Assembly (NCBI RefSeq): GCF_022836495.1
Contig: NZ_BQXM01000010.1
Coordinates: 1 to 64,000 of the forward strand
Length of the DNA: 64,000 bases
Source: Desulforhabdus sp. TSK
GTDB taxonomy: Bacteria > Desulfobacterota > Syntrophobacteria > Syntrophobacterales > Syntrophobacteraceae
Reading direction: 5' to 3'
Shown here: positions 54,711-63,692 of the stretch, piece by piece
Layout: every line of letters starts with the position of its first letter
Numbering within the stretch: position 1 is the first letter of the stretch
Notes under the pieces: generated by a model
What the model was told of the DNA's origin: nothing
What the model saw: only the letters and a program-made list of their open reading frames with translations
Databases searched by the model: none
Translations under genes and position numbers: made by a program

Positions 54711-57461
54711 ATGAAGCTGATCGTGAGATGCATCCGAGCCTGGATGGCCTGGGTCCTGCCCAGGCCACGTCTTGTTTTAGGGGTTGTCTTTGTCTCCGCG
54801 GCGCTCTCCCTTGCCTATACGGCGGCGCATCTGGACGTGGCAACCGATCAATTGGAGCTCATTTCCCCCCATCATCCCCTCATTGCCCTTTCCGATCGGG
54901 TGGATCCCTTTGACGACGGGGGTAAGAGGAGCCTTACGGTCGTCATCGAAGCCCCCACGCCCGATCGGGGGGTGTCGTTCCTGCTGACCCTCGTTCCACG
55001 CATCCAATCGGAAACGCAGCATTTTGAGAAGGTCTTTTACCGGGTGGACCCCGGGGTTTTCAAGCCATGGGCGCTTCTCTACCTGGAAAGGGAAGATCTG
55101 CTCGCCCTTCGCACCACCCTGCAGGAGCATGCGCACATGATTCAGGGGCTTGCGCAGCAGCCGAGCGTACCGACGTTTCTGGCTCTTGCCAATGATGAAA
55201 TGGCCCGGCGCATGGTGGGGGAGCTCTTCACCGGGTTCCTCGACGAAGAGGCCACCCAGGAGGGGTCGGAGCGTGCCGGGGAAGGGATGGACCTCGGCTT
55301 CCTCATTGAAACTTTGGAAGGGCTTTCCCGTTACCTTAAAGGAAATCCCGACTATATCTCCCCCTGGTCTTCTTTCTTTGCCCAGGACAAACTGGCCCTC
55401 CACCAGGAAGGTTATCTCTGGGAGGGACAGAAGCGTTTTCTCCTCGTCACCGTTGTTCCCAGAAAAACCCATGGGACTCTCACCGAGTTCCAGGACGCTC
55501 TGAAGCATCTACGGCGGCTGATCCATGAAACTCAGGCGTCGTTTCCCGATATACAGGCGGGTGTAACCGGCCAGGAAGCCCTCAACGATGACCAGATGAC
55601 CACGGTCTTGAAAGATATGGAACGGGCAAGCTGGATTTCATTTCTATGCGTTTGGCTCCTCCTGGTGACCTTTCGCAGAAGCTTTCGCCGCCCTCTCATC
55701 CAAATGGTGGCTCTGGGAGTGGGACTCTGTTGGACCTTCGGGTGGGCGACCCTTTTTGTCGGTCGTTTGAATATGCTTTCGGCGGTGTTTGCACCCCTGT
55801 TGATCGGCCTTGGAGACGATTTTGGCATCCACTGGTTCAGCCGCTATGAAGAGGAAGAACGTCTGGGATACAAGGATCGTCAATCCATCATCCGCAGAGT
55901 CATGGATAGCTCCGGGCCGGGAATCGTTCTGGCAGGCTTCAGCACTTCTCTTTCATTCCTTCCATTTGTGCTGACAGGATTTCGCGGCCTTATGGAGCTG
56001 GGAGTGATTGCCGGCGTGGGGATCCTCCTCGTGCTGCTGGCCTATCTCACGGTTCTCCCCGCCCTGAGTGTTTTCATGGCAGGAGATCAGAACGGCTCCA
56101 CGGCGTTTCGGGAGGCCTCAGGGGATGGACGGCGACTCCTGCGATTGAGCTCATCCGGGGGGCGGTGGATCCTGGGAGGGGTGGTGAGCCTTTGCTTGCT
56201 CAGCCTGGGGAGCGCCGTTCGCGTGGGTTTTGATCTCAATCCCCTGCGGCTTCAAGCCGAGAACGCCGAAGCAGTCGTCTGGGAAAAACGGCTTGTGGAA
56301 CATTCCCAGCGATCTCTCCTGTCCTGTGCTGCTCTTGCCGGCTCTCCCGAAGAGGCGAAGACGAAAATCGAAGCCTTTGAGGCACTTCCCACCGTTGCCG
56401 CCGTAGAAAGTGTCTACTCGATTCTGCCCGAAGACCAGGACGAAAAGCTTGCAATCCTTCGATCTTTTCTGACGGATATTCCCCTGGTGAAAAGCGCATC
56501 GCTGTATCCGTTCCTGTCTTTGCCCGGACCGAAGGATGTCGAGGAAATCCAGGCGACACTGAAGCGCATCCGCTTCAAGATGCAGGAGGATCAGGCGGAC
56601 CAGTGGGGTGCCGACGCTCCAGTGGTGGAGCAGATGGCGAGGGTGCGGTCCCTGGCTGAGGAAGTGATCCAGGCTCTGAATGCTTCCCCCGAGGTTCTCC
56701 AGCGATTGGGAGACTATCAGGCACGGTTCCGGCAGGATTTGTTGGAAACTCTGGAGTTTGTAAGGAAAGGAGCATCCGCCTCTCCCATGAGCCTCGAAGA
56801 TATTCCCAGGGAGGTGAGAGATCGATTTTATCAAAACAATCAATACATGATCCGGATTTACCCCAGGGAGTCCGTGTGGGAAAGCGGGTCCCTTGCTCGA
56901 TTCATCAAAAGCCTTCAAGGTGTGGACCCTGAGGTGGTGGGGGATCCCGTTTCCCTTTATGTCTTTTCCTCCGCTTTCAAACAAGCTTGCGTTCTGGCTT
57001 CCTTCTATGCGGTCGTCGCGATTTTCCTTCTGCTGTTTTTTTCATTCCGCAGCCTGGGAGTGGCTCTCCTGGCCATGGCTCCTCTCGGCGTCGGAACCCT
57101 CTGGACCGTCGGCGTCATGGGCTGGGTGGGGATGGATTTCAACCTGGCCAACAGCATTTTCATGCCCCTCGTGGTGGCGGCCGGGGTGGAGTACGGAGTC
57201 ATCATCCTGCATCGGTGGAAGGAAGGGGGGCTCTTGCCGGGAGAGCTCCTCTTCAGTACGGCAAAGGGAGTCATCCTTGCAGCCCTGACGACCACTGTGG
57301 GGTTTGGAACGCTCATGCTGTCTCACCACCGGGGAATCTTCAGTCTGGGGTATGTTTCGGCGGTGGGAAGCCTTTGTGTGCTGGCAGCGGCCATCGTACT
57401 CCTGCCCGCTCTCTTGGTCACTTTTATGCCGTCTCAAACGAGCTTTGATGAGGAGGATTAG
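54711..57461 (+). CDS. hpnN: MMPL/RND exporter, HpnN-like
   Basis: 916 residues. Two halves, each with one membrane helix, a large periplasmic loop, and a five-helix bundle. The first bundle contains GLGDDFGIHWFSRYEEE (near 370) and the second ANSIFMPLVVAAGVEYGVIILHRW (near 815). This is the small RND/MMPL type used for lipid export. HpnN carries hopanoids to the outer membrane in other bacteria. The next gene is an HpnM/MlaC-like protein, in the hpnM-hpnN pairing of hopanoid clusters. No squalene-hopene cyclase is in the window. Confidence 0.83.
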   Translation: MKLIVRCIRAWMAWVLPRPRLVLGVVFVSAALSLAYTAAHLDVATDQLELISPHHPLIALSDRVDPFDDGGKRSLTVVIEAPTPDRGVSFLLTLVPRIQSETQHFEKVFYRVDPGVFKPWALLYLEREDLLALRTTLQEHAHMIQGLAQQPSVPTFLALANDEMARRMVGELFTGFLDEEATQEGSERAGEGMDLGFLIETLEGLSRYLKGNPDYISPWSSFFAQDKLALHQEGYLWEGQKRFLLVTVVPRKTHGTLTEFQDALKHLRRLIHETQASFPDIQAGVTGQEALNDDQMTTVLKDMERASWISFLCVWLLLVTFRRSFRRPLIQMVALGVGLCWTFGWATLFVGRLNMLSAVFAPLLIGLGDDFGIHWFSRYEEEERLGYKDRQSIIRRVMDSSGPGIVLAGFSTSLSFLPFVLTGFRGLMELGVIAGVGILLVLLAYLTVLPALSVFMAGDQNGSTAFREASGDGRRLLRLSSSGGRWILGGVVSLCLLSLGSAVRVGFDLNPLRLQAENAEAVVWEKRLVEHSQRSLLSCAALAGSPEEAKTKIEAFEALPTVAAVESVYSILPEDQDEKLAILRSFLTDIPLVKSASLYPFLSLPGPKDVEEIQATLKRIRFKMQEDQADQWGADAPVVEQMARVRSLAEEVIQALNASPEVLQRLGDYQARFRQDLLETLEFVRKGASASPMSLEDIPREVRDRFYQNNQYMIRIYPRESVWESGSLARFIKSLQGVDPEVVGDPVSLYVFSSAFKQACVLASFYAVVAIFLLLFFSFRSLGVALLAMAPLGVGTLWTVGVMGWVGMDFNLANSIFMPLVVAAGVEYGVIILHRWKEGGLLPGELLFSTAKGVILAALTTTVGFGTLMLSHHRGIFSLGYVSAVGSLCVLAAAIVLLPALLVTFMPSQTSFDEED

Positions 57462-58085
57462 ATGAAACTGCGATGTTGGGGAGTTTTCCTGGTTTCCTTA
57501 TGGTGTGCCGTCTGCGTGGGGGAAGTATACGCCTCAGACGGAGGGGCGACTTCACGGGTGAAAGGGGTTTTGGAAAAGGCCATGGAGATACAGACCCGTC
57601 CGGACCTTGAAGGAGACGCACACAGGGCTGGAAGGGCAAAACTGGTTCGCCAGGTCATTGCAGAGAACTTCCTTGCCGGTCAAATGGCTCAGGAATCCAT
57701 AAAAGATCAATGGGATAAGATATCCCCAGCACAGCGCAGGGAATTCGAGGACCTCTTTACGGTTCTGTTTCAGGATTCCTATACCCGCATGGTTTTGAAT
57801 TTTCTGAAAAAGGAAAACATCGAGTACAAAGGGGAGTCGTCCGAATCCGGAGGAATGCGCGTCGGTACCGTAATCTTGCGCACCAACGAGCATATCCCCG
57901 TCGACTATCACCTGGTTCAGAAGAGCGGACGCTGGCTCATCCGTGATGTGGACATCGACGGCGTGAGCATTGTCAGCAACTACACCAATACCTTTCGCAA
58001 AGTGATCGGGAAGGGGTCGTTCGAGGATCTGCTCGAAAAAATGCGCCTGCAGCAAAAGGCCATCGGCGAAAACGCCGGCTTATAA
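57462..58085 (+). CDS. hpnM: MlaC/Ttg2D-type periplasmic lipid carrier, HpnM-like
   Basis: 207 residues. Signal peptide (about 1-24), then an MlaC fold (WDKISPAQRREFEDLFTVLFQDSYTRMVLNF, ...VDYHLVQKSGRWLIRDVDIDGVSIVSNYTNTFRKVIGKGSFEDLLEKM). Such proteins shuttle lipids across the periplasm. It starts directly after the exporter stop codon and ends six bases from the convergent TDT gene. Confidence 0.87.
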   Translation: MKLRCWGVFLVSLWCAVCVGEVYASDGGATSRVKGVLEKAMEIQTRPDLEGDAHRAGRAKLVRQVIAENFLAGQMAQESIKDQWDKISPAQRREFEDLFTVLFQDSYTRMVLNFLKKENIEYKGESSESGGMRVGTVILRTNEHIPVDYHLVQKSGRWLIRDVDIDGVSIVSNYTNTFRKVIGKGSFEDLLEKMRLQQKAIGENAGL

Positions 58086-58090
58086 ACCCC

Positions 58091-59218
58091 TTACAGGTCT
58101 TCATCTGTCGGAACTGCACGGAAGAACTGACGTAAGCTCTTGACGAATCCCCAGAATGTCAGAGCCCAGGCCAAGATGGCTGCAAAAATGAAAAGACGGG
58201 GAATGGGCATCAAGAATTCCAAGCCATTCACCCTGGCCAGTTGAAACGTACAGGTGGTGTACATTCCCAGGGGGAACACCATGCTCCAATACGAAGGATC
58301 ATAGGCAAATCCTCCGTGATGGATCACGAAACGCCATATTCCCAGAAGGACCAGCAAGGGGATCCACCATGTGGCGGTCGTCCAGAAAAAAAGTGTGAAT
58401 CCGGTAGTGAAGGGGAGGATGCTCATCAAAAAGGGGGACCCGGAACTGTTGGCGATGAGTGTCGTTCCCGCCAGGGTCGTTATTGCAACGGCTCCCATGT
58501 TGATCCAATAAGGGTGTCCGAGACTTTGTGGTGTCAGCTCAAAAAACATGAAACGGTAAAAAATGAGCGCGATGATGAGCAGGTAAAGCATGCATCCCGT
58601 AAGGAACATGCACAGAGAGAAGAAAAGCCACACATTGCGAGCCTGACCCGCCTCCTGGGCAAGGATTCCACTCAACACCGAAATGGATTGGGTGGCCACT
58701 GTAGCCACCAGCCACGTGCCGTTGATTCCAATCTCAAGAGTCGGTTTTTCTGGCTGGACCGTGAAAAGAGTGAATACCGTGTAGATGAGAACCACCCAAA
58801 AGATGATCCCAACCCCCAGGAGAATCAGAGCGGGTTGTCGTGCATCCGCCAGGATCACGGCCTGGTTCCCCATAATCCCTGTACTGACGATGATGGTGAA
58901 AAAACCGGCCCCACGGTTGTGAGTTTTCAGGTCCTTCACAAAACGTTCGCGGTGGAGGATCAGCCGTGCGATGGTGAGTGCCCACAGGATGCAATACAGA
59001 AGGATATTCAGGTAGAACAGGGGAAATGCCAGGAGCTCATACCCCAGGAAGTGGCAGGCGATGGAGACAATTCCGGTAGCCATGACCATGGCAAAATAAG
59101 CGGGAGGGAAATCACGCAATGCCTCGGCAATCCGATTCCAGAGGGTGCTCCCTGCCCCTCTGCCGTCTGGTGGCGAGCTGAGCGCGTCCTTGGAGTTGCC
59201 GTGGTAGTCCGTAGGCAT
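58091..59218 (-). CDS. TDT-family transporter (TehA/SLAC1-like)
   Basis: 375 residues, ten membrane helices. PPAYFAMVMATGIVSIA near residue 40 is the TDT signature; helices repeat in pairs through to the C-terminus. Members move dicarboxylates, anions or sulfite, or give tellurite resistance; substrate unknown. The ribosome site GGAGGAGG is strong. It lies directly after the collapsed nar operon and is intact, so it is read independently or by a surviving promoter. Confidence 0.85.
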   Translation of the reverse strand: MPTDYHGNSKDALSSPPDGRGAGSTLWNRIAEALRDFPPAYFAMVMATGIVSIACHFLGYELLAFPLFYLNILLYCILWALTIARLILHRERFVKDLKTHNRGAGFFTIIVSTGIMGNQAVILADARQPALILLGVGIIFWVVLIYTVFTLFTVQPEKPTLEIGINGTWLVATVATQSISVLSGILAQEAGQARNVWLFFSLCMFLTGCMLYLLIIALIFYRFMFFELTPQSLGHPYWINMGAVAITTLAGTTLIANSSGSPFLMSILPFTTGFTLFFWTTATWWIPLLVLLGIWRFVIHHGGFAYDPSYWSMVFPLGMYTTCTFQLARVNGLEFLMPIPRLFIFAAILAWALTFWGFVKSLRQFFRAVPTDEDL

Positions 59219-59297
59219 GGTAATCTTTGGTGTCCTCCTCCCCTCGATCGGCTTGTGATGCCCCTCTTCCAGCGGTTGTTCGAGCAGGCTCTGCGCA

Positions 59298-59942
59298 GTG
59301 TTTTCTGAAGACGAGATAGTTTCTGAAAAGATAAGGGATTGGAATACTCCATATGTGGATCAGGCGGGTGAAGGGGGAGAGGGCGAAGAGAGTAAACGCC
59401 AGCAGGATGTGCAGCTTGTAAGACCAGGGTACATCATACAGGAGCCCTGGTTCGGGAGTGAGAGTGACGATTCCCCGGATCCAGGGAGCGACAGTGTCCA
59501 GGACGTAATAATGTCCAAAAAAGACGTTGTAGGTGCCCACACCGATGACCAGCAGGAGAAGCAAGGATTTGGGGCGCAACGAGGGTTGATGCTTCCTCGA
59601 CGGCGAATCGATGAGATCTTTATAATTGTACGTCCAGGGCTCATAGTAATCATCGATGGAAGGCAGGTTCGGATTGTGGAAAATCTTCAAAAGTTTGGAA
59701 GAACGGCCGCCGGCCAGAAGCTCCAGTCGGTCGTTCCTGATCGTCCAACCGCCTTTCCAGTTCTCCCGGCTTTCCCACCGTTTGGGATAGCCTATTCCCG
59801 GTTTGGTTTCCACATTGTTGTACCAGATATATTCAGCGCCCTGCCTGTTGGTTCATACATTTTTGCAGGGGATGCTGCAGGTGTGGCAGCCGAGGCATCT
59901 GTCGAGATTCATGACCATGGCCAGCTGAGCTCTAACCTTCAT
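59298..59942 (-). pseudogene. narH: narH'-'narI remnant of respiratory nitrate reductase
   Basis: The first 29 codons are the NarH start, with the cluster motif CLGCHTCSIPC. Codon 30 is TGA (59853-59855) where NarH has the Trp of the KNVWT segment. The frame then continues as NarH (AEYIWYNNVETKPGIGYPKRWE..., YYEPWTYNYKDL) for about 75 codons. Near 59590 it jumps into the last 100 residues of NarI (RLIHIWSIPIPYLFRNYLVFRKH). About 400 residues of NarH, all of NarJ and the first half of NarI are gone. The NarI stop is also lost. Non-functional. Confidence 0.88.
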
Positions 59943-61723
59943 ACCAGTTCACCTCCTCCGCCTTTCGCACGATAATGACTTCATCGCGCTGAGCTCCCGT
60001 CGGTCCGTAGTAATTGAATCCGTAGCTCAACTGAGCATAGCCTCCAATCATCTGGGTCGGCTTCACTTGGAATGGGGCGTCAGATAATTGAGGATGATTT
60101 CCCTGCCCTTTTGGCGAGGTGCTTGTACATCGGTCGATCCGAGGGCGCGCATGTCCAGCGGAGGCCGGTAGAGGGGAAGCCCTTCCCCGAACTGCAGCAT
60201 CCAGTCGTGATCCAGATAAAAGTGGGCCCGGCCCGTCAGCGTACGGAAAGGAATCTTCTCCTCTTTCGCCGGGGGAATCATGGAGGAGGGGCGTCGCCAC
60301 GAGGTCCTTACGCTGTCCCAAATGCTGTTCCGCAAGGTGAGAAAAGGTTTTTGCGATGGCCTTGAACTGGTCCCAATTGGTTTTGGTTTCCCAGGGAGGG
60401 TCGATGGCAGGATTGAAAGGATGGATGAAAGGGTGCATGTCCGTGGTACTCAGGTCGTGCATTTCGTACCATCCGGCTGCGGGCAGCACGATGTCGGCGT
60501 AGAGAGCGCTGGTGCTCATGCGCAGCTCCGTCGTCACCAGGAGATCCAGCTTTCCATGAGGAGAGGCATCTCCAGCGGTCATCGTTTCCGGTGCCTTGTA
60601 TAGGGCCTCCTCATTCATGACGGCGTGGTCTGCCCCCAGGAGGTGATCGAGGAAATATTCATGCCCCTTGCCGCTCGCTCCCAACAGGTTGGCGCGCCAT
60701 AGAAAAAGAATTCGCGGGATATTGGCCGGGTGGCAGGGGTCCTCGACGGCGAATTTGAGATCCCCATTGCGGAGCTTTTCTACCGTCCGAGCTTTAATGG
60801 ACGCGTCGTCCGCGGCACCGTCGGCCAATGCGTCCTCACAGATCTTCAGAGGGTTTGCGTTGAACTGTGGGTAGGACGGCAGCCAGCCAAGGCGTGCGGC
60901 GAGGACGTTGAAGTCTGCCGGGTGCTCCAGTCTGTCCGAGGATGGGTGGACGGGTGATCGGAGGGCCGATAAATCGAGGTTTTCATACCGCCAATGGTCT
61001 GTGGCCATGTAATAGAAAGAGGTGCCGTTTTGCACCGCCATCCCCAGGTCCGATGCCCGTAGAAAGCGATGTGAAGCGTACCGGTCGCCATTCTTTCGGA
61101 GCAGGACAAGGAAAGGCAGATCCGTGAAGCGTGCGCCATATACGGTCCGGACCGTAGTCTTGAATGGTTGCAACCAGGGCGGCGGCGATGATCAAATTGG
61201 CCTCCTCCCACGATACGCGTATGAACCCGCCTTTGCCCCGCGCCTCCCGGTAGCGCTTCGCCCTTTGAGGATCGCCGACGATACTCTTCCATGCGGCCAC
61301 AGGGTCATTCCGGTCCTTCAGTGCCTCATGCCACAATTCCAGCAGAGCGGCTCGAACATAGGGGTATTTTACCCTGACAGGACTGTAGACATACCAGGAG
61401 AAGGTGGCTCCCCGCGGGCATCCCCTGGGTTCGTAGGCTGGAAGATCGACGCCTACCTGGGGATAGTCCAGCTTTTGGGTCTCCCAAACGATCATTCCGT
61501 CTTTGACGTATACATTCCAGGAGCAGGAGCCCGTGCAGTTGACCCCGTGCGTGGATCGAACAACCTTATCGTACTGCCAGCGCCTGCGGTAAAGGTCTTC
61601 CCATTCCCTTCCTCCGCAGCGATCTTCCACCCAATTCCGAGAGGGACCGGCGTCACGATCGTTTTCCTTTTCCTGGGTCTTTCGAAAAAAACGCAATGAA
61701 GACAGAAACTCTTTGTGTTTCAT
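59932..61723 (-). pseudogene. narG: narG remnant with several deletions and frameshifts
   Basis: NarG is normally about 1,200 residues. Here about 195 N-terminal residues are intact in character (RWQYDKVVRSTHGVNCTGSCSW with the Fe-S ligand region, EPRGCPRGA). The frame breaks near 61138. Later pieces in another frame match central NarG (LVLLRKNGDRYASHRFLRASDL; ADFNVLAARLGWLPS; RANLLGASGKGHE; DIVLPAAGWYE). A piece in a third frame (LTGRAHFYLDHDWMLQFGEGLPLYRPP) and the true C-terminus (IGGYAQLSYGFNYYGPTGAQRDE) follow. At least four internal deletions are needed. Its last bases overlap the narH start, as in functional operons. Dead gene. Confidence 0.88.
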
Positions 61724-61808
61724 CCAATTCCCTCTCGAGAAATGTCGCCTGGGATTTTGTGTCGAGGCACGGGCCAGGTGATGGCATCTTCGGCTCGCAT
61801 CAAAGGGA

Positions 61809-62345
61809 TCAAATCCAGAATTCCGGGTATCTCCTGGTCTTGGGGATATTGTTGACAATCAAGGCCACAAGCAGGAGGATGGCGGCCCCTGCCGTCACAG
61901 GAATGAGGGCATAAATATAGCCGAGACGGTGTACCTGGTCGCCGCCGATGACCGCGATGAGGGCTGTCGCTCCTCCCGGCGGGTGCAGTGTTTTGGTGGC
62001 GTGCATGGCTGCGATGGCTGTGGCTACCCCAACCGCAGCCGCCAGCCACATCCAGGGATGCAGGAGCTTGTATGCAGAAACGCCGATGAGGGCTGAAATG
62101 AGGTGCCCGCCCATGAGGTTGGGAGGCTGTGCCAGGGGGCTCTTGGTGGCCCCGAAAATGAGGACGGCAGAGGCACCGAAGGAGCCGATGATGAGCATGA
62201 GATCGGTGCCTTTAAAAAAATGGTCATTGAGATAGCCGACAGCGGCGATTCCCAGAACGCTTCCTATCCAGGACCAGAAGATCTCGCGAAAGCCCACTCT
62301 GGGAGGACTCTGGGTGCTTCCTTTCATCTTTTTCAGGTATTCCAT
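61809..62345 (-). CDS. HPP-family membrane protein (possible nitrite transporter)
   Basis: 178 residues with four or five membrane helices. The HPP signature is in KTLHPPGGATALIA near 115-128; IGSFGASAVLIFGATKSPLAQPPN is also typical. Plant and cyanobacterial members have been linked to nitrite transport; bacterial function is less sure. The stop codon of the CBS gene lies within its start, so the two are coupled. It directly precedes the narG remnant, which fits an old nitrate/nitrite locus. ATG 62345 has AGGA seven bases upstream. Confidence 0.8.
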   Translation of the reverse strand: MEYLKKMKGSTQSPPRVGFREIFWSWIGSVLGIAAVGYLNDHFFKGTDLMLIIGSFGASAVLIFGATKSPLAQPPNLMGGHLISALIGVSAYKLLHPWMWLAAAVGVATAIAAMHATKTLHPPGGATALIAVIGGDQVHRLGYIYALIPVTAGAAILLLVALIVNNIPKTRRYPEFWI

Positions 62346-62965
62346 GAGCAAGTCCTGCCTCTCATTGTGGCATTCACGATGTCGCTTCGTGCGATGATCC
62401 CTGCCAGTCGACCGTCGGGGTCCGTCACCGGCAGCCTGTTGATTCCCTTTTGAGTGAGCAATTCCACGATCTCACCCAGGAAGGCATCTTCTGAGACCGT
62501 GACGGCGGGAGAGGTCATCACCTCGCCGGCTTTCAGCTTCCGGACAGGAACAGCCATGCAGCCTCCCGCATGGAGACAGCGCTGCAGGGCAGCCATGAAA
62601 TTTCCCGTTTTCTCACCCAGGAATTGAAAGAGAATGTCCTTCTCTGAAATGACCCCCAGGACCTTTCCCTCGGAATCCAATACGGGTACACCGGAAACCC
62701 CGTGCTCACTCATGACTTCAACGACGTCGGCCAGGGGGTTCTCGGGTTGCACGGAGACGACCTTCGTCGCCATAATATCCCGAGCGGATACGGACCGGGC
62801 GAATCGCTCCATGGCATGCCTGTACGCAATACAGTACAGTTCCTTGAAATCTCCTGGAGTAATATCGATATATCCCGAAATGGACTTCATGGCCTCGTAG
62901 ATATCGGCATCGGTCAATCCCACTCCGGATAAATCCACCTCTGTGCTTTCTGTTCTCTTTTTCAT
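62333..62965 (-). CDS. Tandem CBS-domain protein
   Basis: 210 residues. An unplaced N-terminal helical segment (about 1-60), then two CBS domains (about 62-125, MATKVVSVQPENPLADVVEVMSEHGVSGVPVLDSEGKVLGVIS; and 148-205, MTSPAVTVSEDAF... INRLPVTDPDGRLAGIIARSDI). CBS pairs bind adenine nucleotides and regulate partner proteins. The 3' end overlaps the HPP membrane protein gene, which is the likely partner. Confidence 0.87.
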   Translation of the reverse strand: MKKRTESTEVDLSGVGLTDADIYEAMKSISGYIDITPGDFKELYCIAYRHAMERFARSVSARDIMATKVVSVQPENPLADVVEVMSEHGVSGVPVLDSEGKVLGVISEKDILFQFLGEKTGNFMAALQRCLHAGGCMAVPVRKLKAGEVMTSPAVTVSEDAFLGEIVELLTQKGINRLPVTDPDGRLAGIIARSDIVNATMRGRTCSWNT

Positions 62966-62994
62966 GGCATGGCTCTTTCCAATACAGCTGCTTT

Positions 62995-63555
62995 CTACGG
63001 GTGTAGATAGAGGCCTTTTAAATTGTCCAACATGAGGTGAAACTGTTCATGCCTGCCGACACCGATCTTTTCGTTTTCGATTCGCTCGAATCCGTCGGAC
63101 AGTTCGGCCTGCTTCGCCTCCGAAAGCTCTCGTTCGGCCAGAGGAAACAGGACATTGTTCTCTTTTTCGATGTGCAGGCCCAACAGAGCAACGTATTCTC
63201 TTGCATCCCGATTAAAATCGACAGAGGTCCCAGGCTCCCCCGGCCTGTGTGCCGAAAACGATTTACTCATCCTCTGAACACATTCGCGTCCCTGTTGATG
63301 CTCTTTCAGCAAGACACCGATGGGGCCGCCCTCCACTTTAACTCCTACCTGCTCCAAAGCGGGGAAAAGCAGCTCTTCTTCTTTGCCGTGATGGCATTTG
63401 TCCACAAACACCGAAAAAAATTCCAAGAGCTGAGCGACGGCATCGCCGACGCCGGGATCTCCCTGCCGCTCCATTCTCGTACAAATCTCTTCGAGCACCC
63501 TGAGTGTCAGCTTTACGGCCTCATGCTCCATTCTGAGCTCTTCCACAGGCTTCAT
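62995..63555 (-). CDS. Hemerythrin-like di-iron protein
   Basis: 186 residues, four-helix HHE domain. Likely iron ligands: His in EEL..EHEAV (N-terminus), His in CHHGKEEELLFP, His in LLKEHQQGR and His in LLGLHIEKENNVLFP, with the associated Glu residues. Such proteins bind O2 or NO or act in iron-sulfur repair. It lies between hcp and the CBS-HPP pair, consistent with a nitrosative-stress role. ATG 63555 has AAAGGGG upstream. Confidence 0.85.
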   Translation of the reverse strand: MKPVEELRMEHEAVKLTLRVLEEICTRMERQGDPGVGDAVAQLLEFFSVFVDKCHHGKEEELLFPALEQVGVKVEGGPIGVLLKEHQQGRECVQRMSKSFSAHRPGEPGTSVDFNRDAREYVALLGLHIEKENNVLFPLAERELSEAKQAELSDGFERIENEKIGVGRHEQFHLMLDNLKGLYLHP

Positions 63556-63692
63556 GATCAATCCCCTTTCTTCATTTTAGCGAACCAGGGCAAAACAATA
63601 CGGAACCTCAATCCATGCTGCTGCTGGATGGGTTCCGGCATTCACATTCCAACACCAGGGAGAGGCCCGAAGTCCTCCCCCTGTATGGCAGG

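Noticed and set aside
59853-59855. In-frame TGA in the narH remnant as a selenocysteine codon
   Set aside because: The aligned NarH residue is Trp (KNVWT), not Cys, and the operon is full of deletions, so it is a nonsense mutation.
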